This document shows positions 37,259 to 49,161 of a stretch of DNA of 64,000 nt, in pieces. Numbering within the stretch: position 1 is the first letter of the stretch; each line of letters starts with the position of its first letter. The position numbers and the translations under genes are program-made. The notes beneath the pieces were generated by a model, which was not told where the DNA came from, did no database searches, and worked only from the letters and a program-made list of their open reading frames with translations. The DNA is from Inia geoffrensis. Lineage: Eukaryota > Chordata > Mammalia > Artiodactyla > Iniidae. The DNA lies in the NCBI GenBank assembly GCA_036417435.1, contig CM070910.1, positions 75,810,784 to 75,874,783 of the forward strand, in the 5' to 3' direction.

Positions 37259-38602
37259 GAGTTAGTCTTGGTGTCCTGGTTAAGATTAGGGCACGGGTGA
37301 GGGTAAGGCTTCGGGTGAGGGTCAGGGTTAGGATTCGGGTTAGGGTTAGGGTTAGGGAATGGAGAGGGATTAGGGTACAGGTTAGGGTACGACAATGCTT
37401 AAGGGTTAGCGTAAGTGTGAGGGCACGAGTTAGTGTTGGTGTACTGGTTAAGACAACGGCACCGATGAGGGTAAGGCCTCCGAAAAGGGTCACGTTCAGG
37501 GTTTCGCTTAGGGTTACTGTTAGGGAATGGGGAGGGATTAGGGTACAGGATAGGGTACGACAATGCTTAAGGGTTAGCGTACGTTTGAGGGCATGAGTTA
37601 GTGTTTGTGTACTGGTTAAGATTAGGGCATTGGTTAGGGTAGGGCATCGGAAGTGGGTCAGGTTTAGGGATGGGGTTAGGGTTAGGGTTAAGGAATGGGG
37701 AGGGATTAGGGTACAATTTAGGGTACGGCAACGCTTAAGGTTTAGCGTACGTGTGAGGGCACGAGTTAGTGTTGGTGTCCTGGTTAAGATTAGGGCACGG
37801 GTGAGGGTAAGGCTTCGGGTGAGGGTCAGGGTTAGGATTCGGGTTAGGGTTAGGGTTAAGGAATGCAGAGGGATTAGGCTACAGCTTAGGGTACGACAGT
37901 GCTTAAGGGTTAGCGTTCGTGTGAGGGCAAGGGTTAGTGTTAGTGTCCTGGTTAAGATTAGGGCACGGGTGAGGGTAAGGCTTCAGGTGAGGGTCAGGGT
38001 TAGGATTCGGGTTAGGATTAGGGTTAGGGAATGGGGAGGGATTAGGGTACAGTTTAGGGTACGACAACGATTAAGGGTTAGCGTACGTGTGAGGGCACAA
38101 GTTAGTGTTGGTGTCCTGGTTAAGATTAGGGCACGGGTGAGGGTAAGGTTTCGGGTGAGGCTCAGGGATAGAATTCGGGTTAGGGTTAGGGTTAGGGAAT
38201 GGGGAGATATTAGGGCACAGTTTAGGGTACCACAACGCTTAAGGTTTAGCGTACGTGTGAGGTCACTAGTTAGTGTTAGTGTACTGCTTACGATTAGGGC
38301 ACAGGTGAGGGTAAGGCCTCGGAAGAGGGTCACGTTAAGGGTTAGGGTTAGGGTTAGGGTTAGGGAATGGGGATTGATTAGGGTACAGGTTAGGGTACGG
38401 CAATGGCTTAGGGTTGGCGTACGTTAGAGGGCATGGGTTAGTGTTGATGTACTGGTTAAAATTAGGACACGGGTGAGGGTAAAGTTTCGGTTGAGTGTCA
38501 TGGTTAGGTTTCAGGTTAGGTTTAGAGTTAGGGAATGGAGAGGGATTAGGGTACAGCTTAGGGTACCGCTGCGGTTTAGTGTTAGCGTACGTTTGAGGGC
38601 AC
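37259..38602 (+). repeat. Canonical 1344-bp HOR
   Basis: Complete m1-m8 order; cctccgaaaaggg and gggttactgtt in m2; the m8 at 38435 has tttcggttgag. Confidence 0.89.
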
Positions 38603-39946
38603 GAGTTAGTCTTGGTATCCTGGTTAAGATTAGGGCACGGGTGAGGGTAAGGCTTCTGGTGAGGGTCAGGGTTAGGATTCGGGTTAGGGTTAGGGTTAGG
38701 GAATGGAGAGTGATTAGGGTACAGGTTAGGGTACGACAATGCTTAAGGGTTAGCGTAAGTGTGAGGGCACGAGTTAGTGTTGGTGTACTGGTTAAGACAA
38801 CGGCATCGATGAGGGTAAGGCCTCGGAAAAGGGTCACGTTCAGGGTTTCGCTTAGGGTTAGGGTTAGGGAATGGGGAGGGATTAGGGTACAGGATAGGGT
38901 ACGACAATGCTTAAGGGTTAGCGTACGTTTGAGGGCATGAGTTAGTGTTTGTGTACTGGTTAAGATTAGGGCATTGGTTAGGGTAGGGCATCGGAAGTGG
39001 GTCAGGTTTAGGGATGGGGTTAGGGTTAGGGTTAAGGAATGGGGAGGGATTAGGGTACAATTTAGGGTACGATAACGCTTAAGGTTTAGCGTACGTGTGA
39101 GGGCACGAGTTAGTGTTGGTGTTCTGGTTAAGATTAGGGCACGGGTGAGGGTAAGGCTTCGGGTGAGGGTCAGGGTTAGGATTCGGGTAAGGCTTAGGGT
39201 TAAGGAATGCAGAGGGATTAGGTTACAGCTTAGGGTACGACAGTGCTTAAGGGTTAGCGTTCGTGTGAGGGCAAGGGTTAGTGTTAGTGTCCTGGTTAAG
39301 ATTAGGGCACGGGTGAGGGTAAGGCTTCAGGTGAGGGTCAGGGTTAGGATTCGGGTTAGGGTTAGGGTTAGGGAATGGGGAGGGATTAGGGTACAGTTTA
39401 GGATACGACAACGATTAAGGGTTAGCGTACGTGTGAGGGCACAAGTTAGTGTTGGTGTCCTGGTTAAGATTAGGGCACGGGTGAGGGTAAGGTTTCGGGT
39501 GAGGGTCAGGGATAGAATTCGGGTTAGGGTTAAGGTTAAGGAATGGGGAGATATTAGGGCACAGTTTAGGGCAGCACAACGCTTAAGGTTTAGCGTACGT
39601 GTGAGGTCACTAGTTAGTTTTAGTGTACTGCTTACGATTAGGGCACGGGTGAGGGTAAGGCCTCGCAAGAGGGTCACGTTAAGGGTTAGGGTTAGGGTTA
39701 GGGTTAGGGAATGGGGATTGATTAGGGTACAGGTTAGGGTACGGCAATGGCTTAGGGTTGGCCTACGTTAGAGGGCATGGGTTAGTGTTGATGTACTTGT
39801 TAAAATTAGGACACGGGTGAGGGTAAAGTTTCGGGTGAGTGTCATGGTTAGGTTTCAGGTTAGGGTTAGGGTTAGGGAATGGAGAGAGATTAGGGTACAG
39901 TTTAGGGTACCGCTGCAGTTTAGTGTTAGCGTACATTTGAGGGCAC
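38603..39946 (+). repeat. Canonical 1344-bp HOR (first arm of 2688-bp duplication)
   Basis: Complete m1-m8 order. Markers repeated 2688 bp later: gataacgc at 39071, gggtaaggcttagg near 39186 and gggcagcacaac at 39569. The last one destroys the usual KpnI site of m6. Confidence 0.88.
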
Positions 39947-41290
39947 GAGTTAGTCTTGGTGTCCTGGTTAAGATTAGGGCACGGGTGAGGGTAAGGCTTC
40001 GGGTGAGGGTCAGGGTTAGGATTCGGGTTAGGGTTAGGGTTAGGGAATGGAGAGGGATTAGGGTACAGGTTAGGGTACGACAATGCTTAAGGGTTAGCGT
40101 AAGTGTGAGGGCACAAGTTAGTGTTGGTGTACTGGTTAAGAAAACGGCACCGATGAGGGTAAGGCCTCGGAAAAGGGTCACGTTCAGGGTTTCGCTTAGG
40201 GTTAGGGTTAGGGAATGGGTAGGGATTAGGGTACAGGATAGGGTACGACAATGCTTAAGGGTTAGCGTACGTTTGAGGGCATGAGTTAGTGTTTGTGTAC
40301 TGGTTAAGATTAGGGCATTGGTTAGGGTAGGGCATCGGAGGTGGGTCAGGTTTAGGGATGGGGTTAGGGTTAGGGTTAAGGAATGGGGAGGGATTAGGGT
40401 ACAATTTAGGGTACGACAACGCTTAAGGTTTAGCGTACGTGTGAGGGCACGTGTTAGTGTTGGTGTCCTGGTTAAGATTAGGGCACGGGTGAGGGTAAGG
40501 CTTCGGGTGAGGGTCAGGGTTAGGATTCGGGTTAGGGTTAGGGTTTAGGAATGCAGAGGGATTAGGGTACAGCTTAGGGTACGACAGTGCTTAAGGGTTA
40601 GCGTTCGTGTGAGGGCAAGGGCTAGTGTGAGTGTCCTGGTTAAGATTAGGGCACGGGTGAGGGTAAGGCTTCAGGTGAGGATCAGGGTTAGGATTCGGTT
40701 TAGGGTTAGGGTTAGGGAATGGGGAGGGATTAGGCTACAGTTTAGGGTACGACAACAATTAAGGGTTAGCGTACGTGTGAGGGCACAAGTTAGTGTTGGT
40801 GTCCTGGTTAAGATTAGGGCACGGGTGAGGGTAAGGTTTCGGGTCAGGGTCAGGGATAGAATTCGGGTTAGGGTTAGGGTTAGGGAATGGGGAGATATTA
40901 GGGCACAGTTTAGGGTACCACAACGCTTAAGATTTAGCGTACGTGTGAGGTCACTAGTTAGTGTTTGTGTACTGCTTGCGATTAGGACACGGGTGAGGGT
41001 AAGGCCTCGGAAGAGGTTCACGTTAAGGGTTAGGGTTAGGGTTAGGGTTATAGAATGGGGATTGATTAGGGTACAGGTTAGGGTACGGCAATGGCTTAGG
41101 GTTGGCGTATGTTAGAGGGCATGGGTTAGTGTTGATGTACTTGTTAAAATTAGGACACGGGTGAGGGTAAAGTTTCGGGTGAGTGTCATGGTTAGGTTCC
41201 AGGTTAGGGTCAGGGTTAGGGAATGGAGAGGGATTAGGGTACAGGTGAGGGTACCGCTGCGGTTTAGTGTTAGCGTACGTTTGAGGGCAC
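39947..41290 (+). repeat. Canonical 1344-bp HOR (first arm of 2688-bp duplication)
   Basis: Complete m1-m8 order. Markers: aaaacggcaccg and gaatgggtaggg in m2, catcggaggtggg in m3, gggtcagggtc in m6, and gttccagg with ggtcaggg in the m8 at 41123. Confidence 0.88.
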
Positions 41291-42634
41291 GAGTTAGTCT
41301 TGGTGTCCTGGTTAAGATTAGGACACGGGTGAGGGTAAGGCTTCCGGTGAGGGTCAGGGTTAGGATTCGGGTTAGGGTTAGGGTTAGGGAATGGAGAGGG
41401 ATTAGGGTACAGGTTAGGGTACGACAATGCTTAAGGGTTAGCGGAAGTGTGAGGGCACGAGTTAGTGTTGGTGTACTGGTTAAGACAATGGCACCGATGA
41501 GGGTAAGGCCTCCTAAAAGGGTCACGTTCAGGGTTTCGCTTAGGCTTAGGGTTAGGGAATGGGGAGGGATTAGGGTACAAGATAGGATACGACAATGCTT
41601 AAGGGTTAGCGTACGTTTGAGGGCATGAGTTAGTGTTTGTGTACTGGTTAAGATTAGGGCATTGGTTAGGGTAGGGCATCGGAAGTGGGTCAGGTTTAGG
41701 GATGGGGTTAGGGTTAGGGTTAAGGAATGGGGAGGGATTAGGGTACAATTTAGGGTACGATAACGCTTAAGGTTTAGCGTACGTGTGAGGGCACGAGTTA
41801 GTGTTGGTGTTCTGGTTAAGATTAGGGCACGGGTGAGGGTAAGGCTTCGGGTGAGGGTCAGGGTTAGGATTCGGGTAAGGCTTAGGGTTAAGGAATGCAG
41901 AGGGATTAGGTTACAGCTTAGGGTACGACAGTGCTTAAGGGTTAGCGTTCGTGTGAGGGCAAGGGTTAGTGTTAGTGTCCTGGTTAAGATTAGGGCACGG
42001 GTGAGGGTAAGGCTTCAGGTGAGGGTCAGGGTTAGGATTCGGGTTACGGTTAGGGTTAGGGAATGGTGAGGGATTAGGGTACAGTTTAGGATACGACAAC
42101 GATTAAGGGTTAGCGTACGTGTGAGGGCACAAGTTAGTGTTGGTGTCCTGGTTAAGATTAGGGCACGGGTGAGGGTAAGGTTTCGGGTGAGGGTCAGGGA
42201 TAGAATTCGGGTTAGGGTTAAGGTTAAGGAATGGGGAGATATTAGGGCACAGTTTAGGGCAGCACAACGCTTAAGGTTTAGCGTACGTGTGAGGTCACTA
42301 GTTAGTTTTAGTGTACTGCTTACGATTAGGGCATGGGTGAGGGTAAGGCCTCGCAAGAGGGTCACGTTAAGTGTTAGGGTTAGGGTTAGGGTTAGGGAAT
42401 GGGGATTGATTAGGGTACAGGTTAGGGTACGGCAATGGCTTAGGGTTGGCGTACGTTAGAGGGCATGGGTTAGTGTTGATGTACTTGTTAAAATTAGGAC
42501 ACGGGTGAGGGTAAAGTTTCGGGTGAGTGTCATGGTTAGGTTTCAGGTTAGGGTTAGGGTTAGGGAATGGAGAGAGATTAGGGTACAGTTTAGGGTACCG
42601 CTGCAGTTTAGTGTTAGCGTACGTTTGAGGGCAC
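41291..42634 (+). repeat. Canonical 1344-bp HOR (second arm of 2688-bp duplication)
   Basis: Complete m1-m8 order. From m3 (41627) on it repeats 38939 onward, with gataacgc at 41759 and gggcagcacaac at 42257. Its m1 and m2 differ from the first arm (cctcctaaaaggg in m2). Confidence 0.88.
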
Positions 42635-43978
42635 GAGTTAGTCTTGGTGTCCTGGTTAAGATTAGGGAACGGGTGAGGGTAAGGCTTCGGGTGAGGGTCA
42701 GGGTTAGGATTCGGGTTAGGGTTAGGGTTAGGGAATGGAGAGGGATTAGGGTACAGGTTAGGGTACGACAATGCTTAAGGGTTAGCGTAAGTGTGAGGGC
42801 ACAAGATAGTGTTGGTGTACTGGTTAAGAAAACGGCACCGATGAGGGTAAGGCCTCGGAAAAGGGTCACGTTCAGGGTTTCGCTTAGGGTTAGGGTTAGG
42901 GAATGGGTAGGGATTAGGGTACAGGATAGGGTTCGACAATGCTTAAGGGTTAGCGTACGTTTGAGGGCATGAGTTAGTGTTTGTGTACTGGTTAAGATTA
43001 GGGCATTGGTTAGGGTAGGGCATCGGAGGTGGGTCAGGTTTAGGGATGGGGTTAGGGTTAGGGTTAAGGAATGGGGAGGGATTAGGGTACAATTTAGGGT
43101 ACGACAACGCTTAAGGTTTAGCGTACGTGTGAGGGCACGTGTTAGTGTTGGTGTCCTGGTTAAGATTAGGGCACGGGTGAGGGTAAGGCTTCGGGTGAGG
43201 GTCACGGTTAGGATTCGGGTTAGGGTTAGGGTTAAGGAATGCAGAGGGATTAGGGTACAGCTTAGGGTACGACAGTGCTTAAGGGTTAGCGTTCGTGTGA
43301 GGGCAAGGGCTAGTGTGAGTGTCCTGGTTAAGATTAGGGCACGGGTGAGGGTAAGGCTTCAGGTGAGGGTCAGGGTTAGGATTCGGGTTAGGGTTAGGGT
43401 TAGGGAATGGGGAGGGATTAGGCTACAGTTTAGGGTACGACAACGATTACGGGTTAGCGTACGTGTGAGGGCACAAGTTAGTGTTGGTGTCCTGGTTAAG
43501 ATTAGGGCACGGGTGAGGGTAAGGTTTCGGGTCAGGGTCAGGGATAGAATTCGGGTTAGGGTTAGGGTTAGGGAATGGGGAGATATTAGGGCACAGTTTA
43601 GGGTACCACAACGCTTAAGGTTTAGCGTACGTGTGAGGTCACTAGTTAGTGTTTGTGTACTGCTTACGATTAGGGCACGGGTGAGGGTAAGGCCTCGGAA
43701 GAGGTTCACGTTAAGGGTTAGGGTTAGGGTTAGGGTTAGGGAATGGGGATTGATTAGGGTACAGGTTAGGGTACGGCAATGGCTTAGGATTGGCGTACGT
43801 TAGAGGGCATGGGTTAGTGTTGATGTACTTGTTAAAATTAGGACACGGGTGAGGGTAAAGTTTCGGGTGAGTGTCATGGTTAGGTTCCAGGTTAGGGTCA
43901 GGGTTAGGGAATGGAGAGGGATTAGGGTACAGGTGAGGGTACCGCTGCGGTTTACTGTTAGCGTACGTTTGAGGGCAC
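42635..43978 (+). repeat. Canonical 1344-bp HOR (second arm of 2688-bp duplication)
   Basis: Complete m1-m8 order; repeats 39947-41290 with the same m2, m3, m6 and m8 markers and a few substitutions. The match fades near 43958. Confidence 0.88.
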
Positions 43979-45154
43979 GAGTTAGTCTTGGTGTCCTGGT
44001 TAAGATTAGGGCACGGGTGAGGGTAAGGCTTCGGGTGAGGGTCAGGGTTAGGATTCGGGTTAGGGTTAGGGTTAGGGAATGGAGAGGGATAAGGGTACAG
44101 GTTAGGGTACGACAATGCTTAAGGGGTAGCGTAAGTGTGAGGGCACAAGTTAGTGTTGGTGTACTGGTTAAGAAAACGGCACCGATGTGGGTAAGGCCTC
44201 GGAAAAGGGTCACGTTCAGGGTTTCGCTTAGGGTTAGGGTTAGGGAATGGGTAGGGATTAGGGTACAGGATAGGGTACGACAATGCTTAAGGGTTAGCGT
44301 ACGTTTGAGGGCATGAGTTAGTGTTTGTGTACTGGTTAAGATTAGGGCATTGATTAGGGTAGGGCATCGGAGGTGGGTCAGGTTTAGGGATGGGGTTAGG
44401 GTTAGGGTTAAGGAATGGGGAGGGATTAGGGAACAATTTAGGGTACGACAACGCTTAAGGTTTAGCGTACGTGTGAGGGCACGAGTTAGTGTTGGTGTCC
44501 TGGTTAAGATTAGGGCACGGGTGAGGGTAAGGCTTCGGGTGAGGGTCAGGGTTAGGATTCGGGTTAGGGTTAGGGTTAAGGAATGCAGAGGGATTAGGGT
44601 ACAGCTTAGGGTACGACAGTGCTTAAGGGTTAGCGTTCGTGTGAGGGCACAAGTTAGTGTTGGTGTCCTGGTTAAGGTTAGGGCTCGGGTGAGGGTAAGG
44701 TTTCGGGTGAGGGTCAGGGATAGAATTCGGGTTAGGGTTAGGGTTAGGGAATGGGGAGATATTAGGGCACAGTTTAGGGTACCACAACGCTTAAGGTTTA
44801 GCGTACGTGTGAGGTCACTAGTTAGTGTTAGTGTACTGCTTACGATTAGGGCACGGGTGAGGGTAAGGCCTCGGAAGAGGGTCACGTTAAGGGTTAGGGT
44901 TAGGGTTAGGGTTAGGGAATGGGGATTGATTAGGGTACAGGTTAGGGTACGGCAATGGCTTAGGGTTGGCGTACGTTAGAGGGCATGGGTTAGTCTTGAT
45001 GTACTGGTTAAAATTAGGACACGGGTGATGGTAAAGTTTCGGGTGAGTGTCATGGTTAGGTTTCAGATTAGGGTTAGGGTTAGGGAATGGAGAGGGATTA
45101 GGGTACAGGTTAGGGTACCGCTGCGGTTTAGTGTTATCGTAAGTGTGAGGGCAC
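43979..45154 (+). repeat. Seven-monomer HOR (1176 bp)
   Basis: m1 43979, m2 44147, m3 44315, m4 with an m5-like end 44483, m6 44651, m7 44819, hybrid m8/m1 44987. The m4 ends in gggcac rather than gggcaa and joins straight to m6, so one monomer has been lost. Confidence 0.87.
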
Positions 45155-46329
45155 GAGTTAGTGTTGGTGTACTGGTTAAGACAACGGCACCGATGAGGGT
45201 AAGGCCTCAGAAAAGAGTCACGTTCAGGTTTTCGCTTAGAGTTAGTGTTAGGGAATGGGGAGGGATTAGGATACAGGATAGGGTACGACAATGCTTAAGG
45301 GTTAGCGTACGTTTGAGGGCATGAGTTAGTGTTTGTGTACTGGTTAAGATTAGGGCATTGGTTAGGGTAGGGCATCGGAAGTGGGACAGGTTTAGGGATG
45401 GGCTTAGGGTTAGGGTTAAGGAATGGGGAGGGATTAGGGTACAATTTAGGGTACGACAACGCTTAAGGTTTAGCGTACGTGTGAGGGCACGAGTTAGTGT
45501 TGGTGTCCTGGTTAAGATTAGGGCACGGGTGAGGGTAAGGCTTCGGGTGAGGGTCAGGGTTAGGATTCGGGTTAGGGTTAGGGTTAAGGAATGCAGAGGG
45601 ATTAGGGTACAGCTTAGGGTACGACAGTGCTTAAGGGTTAGCGTTCGTGTGAGGGCAAGGGTTAGTGTCAGTGTCCTGGTTAAGATTTGGGCACGGGTGA
45701 GGGTAAGGCTTCAGGTGAGGGTCAGGGTTAGGGTTCGGGTTAGGGTTAGGGTTAGGGAATGGGGAGGGATTAGGGTACAGTTTAGGGTACGACAACGATT
45801 AAGGGTTAGCGTACATGTGAGGGCACAAGTTAGTGTTGGTGTCCTGGTTAAGATTAGGGCACGGGTGAGGGTAAGGTTTCGGGTGAGGGTCAGGCATAGA
45901 ATTCGGGTTAGGGTTAGGGTTAGGGAATGGGGAGATATTAGGGCACAGTTTAGGGTACCACAACGCTTAAGGTTTAGCGTACGTGTGAGGTCACTAGTTA
46001 GTGTTAGTGTACTGATTACGATTAGGGCACGGGTGAGTGTAAGGCCTCGGAAGAGGGTCACGTTAAGGGTTAGGGTTAGGGTTAGGGTTAGGGAATGGGG
46101 ATTGATTAGGGTACAGGTTAGGGTACGGCAATGGCTTAGGGTTGGCGTACGTTAGATGGCATGGGTTAGTGTTGATGTACTGGTTAAAATTAGGACACGG
46201 GTGAGGGTAAAGTTTCGGTGAGTGTCATGGCTAGGTTTCAGGTTAGGGTTAGGGTTAGGGAATGGAGAGGGATTCGGGTACAGGTTAGGGTACCGCTGCG
46301 GTTTAGTGTTAGCGTACGTGTGAGGGCAC
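45155..46329 (+). repeat. Seven-monomer HOR, m2-m8 (1175 bp)
   Basis: m2 45155 to m8 46163 in order. The m8 is 167 bp because one G is missing (tttcggtgagtg near 46217), one of the few single-base phase breaks outside copy B. Confidence 0.87.
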
Positions 46330-47673
46330 GAGTTAGTCTTGGTGTCCTGGTTAAGATTAGGGCACGGGTGAGGGTAAGGCTTCGGGTGAGGGTCAGGGTT
46401 AGGATTCGGGTTAGGGTTAGGGTTGGGGAATGGAGTGGGATTAGGGTACAGGTTAGGGTACGACAATGCTTAAGGTTTAGCGTAAGTGTGAGGGCACGAG
46501 TTAGTGTTGGTGTACTGGTTAAGACAACGGCACCGATGACGGTAAGGCCTCGGAAAAGGGTCACGTTCAGCGTTTGGCTTAGGGTTAGGGTTAAGGAATG
46601 GGTAGGGATTAGTGTACAGGATAGGGTACGACAATGCTTAAGGGTTAGCGTACGTTTGAGGGCATGAGTTAGTGTTTGTGTACTGGTTAAGATTAGGGCA
46701 TTGGTTAGTGTAGGGCATCGGAAGTGGGTCAGGTTTAGGGATGGGGTTAGGGTTAGTGTTAAGGAATGGGGAGGGACTAGGGTACAATTTAGGGTACGAC
46801 AACGCTTAAGCTTTAGCGTACGTGTGAGGGCACGAGTTAGTCTTGGTGTCCTGGTTAAGATTAGGGCACGGGTGAGGGTAAGGCTTCAGGTGAGGGTCAG
46901 GGTTAGGATTCGGGTTAGGGTTAGGCTTAAGGAATGCAGAGGGATTAGGCTACAGCTTAGGGTACGACAGTGCTTTAGGGTTAGCGTTCGTGTGAGGGCA
47001 AGGGTTAGTGTTAGTGTCCTGGTTAAAATTAGGGCACGGGTGAGGGTAAGGCTTCGGGTGAGGGTCAGGGTTAGGATTCGGGTTAGGGTTAGGGTTAAGG
47101 AATGCAGAGGGATTAGGGTACAGCTTAGGGTACGACAACGATTAAGGGTTAGTGTACGTGTGAGGGCACAAGTTAGTGTTGGTGTCCTGGTTAAGATTAG
47201 GGCACAGGTGAGGGTAAGGTTTCGGGTGAGGGTCAGGGATAGATCTCGGGTTAGGGTTAGGGTTAGGGAATGGGGAGATATTAGGGCACAGTTTAGGGTA
47301 GAACAACGCTTAAGGTATAGCGTACGTGTGAGGTCACTAGTTAGTGTTAGTGTACTGCTTACGATTAGGGCACGGGTGAGGGTAAGACCTCGGAAGAAGG
47401 TCACGTTAAGGGTTAGGGTTTGGGTTAGGGTTAGGGAATGGGGATTGATTAGGGTACAGGTTAGGGTACGGCAATGGCTTAGGGTTGGCGTACGATAGAG
47501 GGCATGGGTTAGTGTTGATGTACTGGTTAAAATTAGGACCCGGGTGAGGGTAAAGTTTCGGGTGAGTGTCATGGTTAGGTTTCAGGTTAGGGTTAGGGTT
47601 AGGGAATGGAGAGGGATTAGGGTACAGGTTAGGGTACCGCTGCGGTTTAGTGTTAGCGTACGCTTGAGGGCAC
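46330..47673 (+). repeat. 1344-bp HOR with mosaic m5
   Basis: m1 46330, m2 46498, m3 46666, m4 46834, m5/m4/m5 mosaic 47002, m6 47170, m7 47338, m8 47506. The m6 has agatctcggg near 47242, so its EcoRI site is lost and a BglII site (agatct) appears. Confidence 0.86.
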
Positions 47674-48321
47674 GAGTTAGTCTTGGTGTCCTGGTTAAGA
47701 TTAGGGCACGGGTGAGGGTAAGACTTCGGGTGAGGGTCAGAGTTAGGATTCGGGTTAGGGTTAGTGTTAGGGAATGGAGAGGGATTAGGGTACAGGTTAG
47801 GGAACGACAATGCTTAAGGGTTAGCGTAAGTGTGAGGGCACGAGTTAGTGTTGGTGTACTGGTTAAGACAACGGCACCGATGAGGGTAAAGCCTCGGAAA
47901 AGGGTCACGTTCAGGGTTTCGCTTAAGGTTAGGGTTAGGGAATGGGGAGGAATTAGGGTACAGGATAGGGTACAACAATGCTTAAGGGTTAGCGTACGTT
48001 TGAGGGCATGAGTTAGTGCTTGTGTACTGGTTAAGATTAGGGCATTGGTTAGGGTAGGGCATCGGAAGTGGGTCAGGATTAGGGATGGGGTTAGGGTTAG
48101 AGTTAAGGAATGGGGAGGGATTAGGGTACAATTTAGGGTACGACAACGATTAAGGTTTAGCGTACGTGTGAGGGCACGAGTTAGTGTTGGTGTCCTGGTT
48201 AAGATTAGGGCACGGGTGAGGGTAAGGCTTCGGATGAGGGTCAGGGTTAGGGAATGGAGAGGGATTAGGGTACAGGTTAGGGTACGACAATGCTTAAGGG
48301 TTAGCGTAAGTGTGAGGGCAC
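47674..48321 (+). repeat. Four-monomer HOR with 24-bp deletion (648 bp)
   Basis: m1 47674, m2 47842, m3 48010, hybrid m4/m1 48178-48321. The hybrid is only 144 bp: four hexamers of the core are missing, so gggtcagggtta runs directly into gggaatgg. Confidence 0.86.
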
Positions 48322-49161
48322 AAGTTAGTGTTGGTGTACTGGTTAAGACAACGGCACCGATGAGGGTAAGGCCTCGGAAAAGGGTCACGTTCAGGGTTTC
48401 GCTTAGGGTTAGGGTTAGGGAATGGGGAGGGATTAGGGTACAGGATAGGGTACGACAATGCTTAAGTGTTAGCATACGTTTGAGGGCATGAGTTAGTGTT
48501 TGTGTACTGGTTAAGATTAGGGCATTGGTTAGGGTAGGGCATCGGAAGTGGGTCAGGTTTAGGGATGGGGTTAGGGTTAGGGTTAAGGAATGGGGAGGGA
48601 TTAGGGTACAATTTAGGGTACGACAACGATTATGGGTTAGCGTACGTGTGAGGGCACGAGTTAGTGTTGGTGTCCTGGTTAAGATTAGGGCACGGGTGAG
48701 GGTAAGGCTTCGGGTGAGGGTCAGGGTTAGGATTCGGGTTAGGGTTAGGGTTAAGGAATGGGGAGATATTAGGGCACAGTTTAGGGTACCACAACGCTTA
48801 AGGTTTAGCGTACGTGTGAGGTCACTAGTTAGTGTTAGTGTACTGCTTACGATTAGGGCACGGGTGAGGGTAAGGCCTCGGAAGAGGGTCACGTTAAGGG
48901 TTAGGGTTAGGGTTAGGGTTAGGGAATGGGGATTGATTAGGGTACAGGTTAGGGTACGGCAATGGCTTAGGGTTGGCGTACGTTAGAGGGCATGGGTTAG
49001 TGTTGATGTACTGGTTAAAATTAGGACACGGGTGAGGGTAAAGTTTCGGGTGAGTGTCATGGTTAGGTTTCAGGTTAGGGTTAGGGTTAGGGAATGGAGA
49101 GGGATTAGGGTACAGGTTAGGGTACCGCTGCGGTTTAGTGTTAGCGTACGTTTGAGGGCAC
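48322..49161 (+). repeat. Five-monomer HOR (840 bp)
   Basis: m2 48322, m3 48490, hybrid m4/m6 48658, m7 48826, m8 48994. The m4/m6 fusion (aaggaatgggg then agatattag) skips m5. Confidence 0.86.

Larger units (their letters stand above)
38939..43958 (+). repeat. 2688-bp spaced duplication (two HORs)
   Basis: Arms are about 38939-41270 and 41627-43958. They share private markers in the same order: gataacgc, gggtaaggcttagg, gggcagcacaac, aaaacggcaccg, catcggaggtggg, gttccagg. The intervening m1 and m2 (41291-41626) do not match the corresponding sequence of the other arm. Confidence 0.8.
29742..44482 (+). repeat. Regular 1344-bp HOR domain
   Basis: From the end of copy C to about 44482 the array is mostly complete m1-m8 HORs of exactly 1344 bp, with two shortened six-monomer units at 29873 and 33563. 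Adjacent units differ by scattered substitutions, so this domain is clearly more diverged internally than the super-repeat copies to the left. Second-level duplications of 2688 bp (two HORs) are visible at 29873/32561 and 38939/41627. Confidence 0.88.

Noticed and set aside
47582..48892. 436-codon - strand open frame rich in Leu-Thr, and similar Pro-Asn frames elsewhere
   Set aside because: These are complements of the same hexamer (CTAACC and CCTAAC frames). Their length follows repeat phase, not coding selection; no gene structure is visible.
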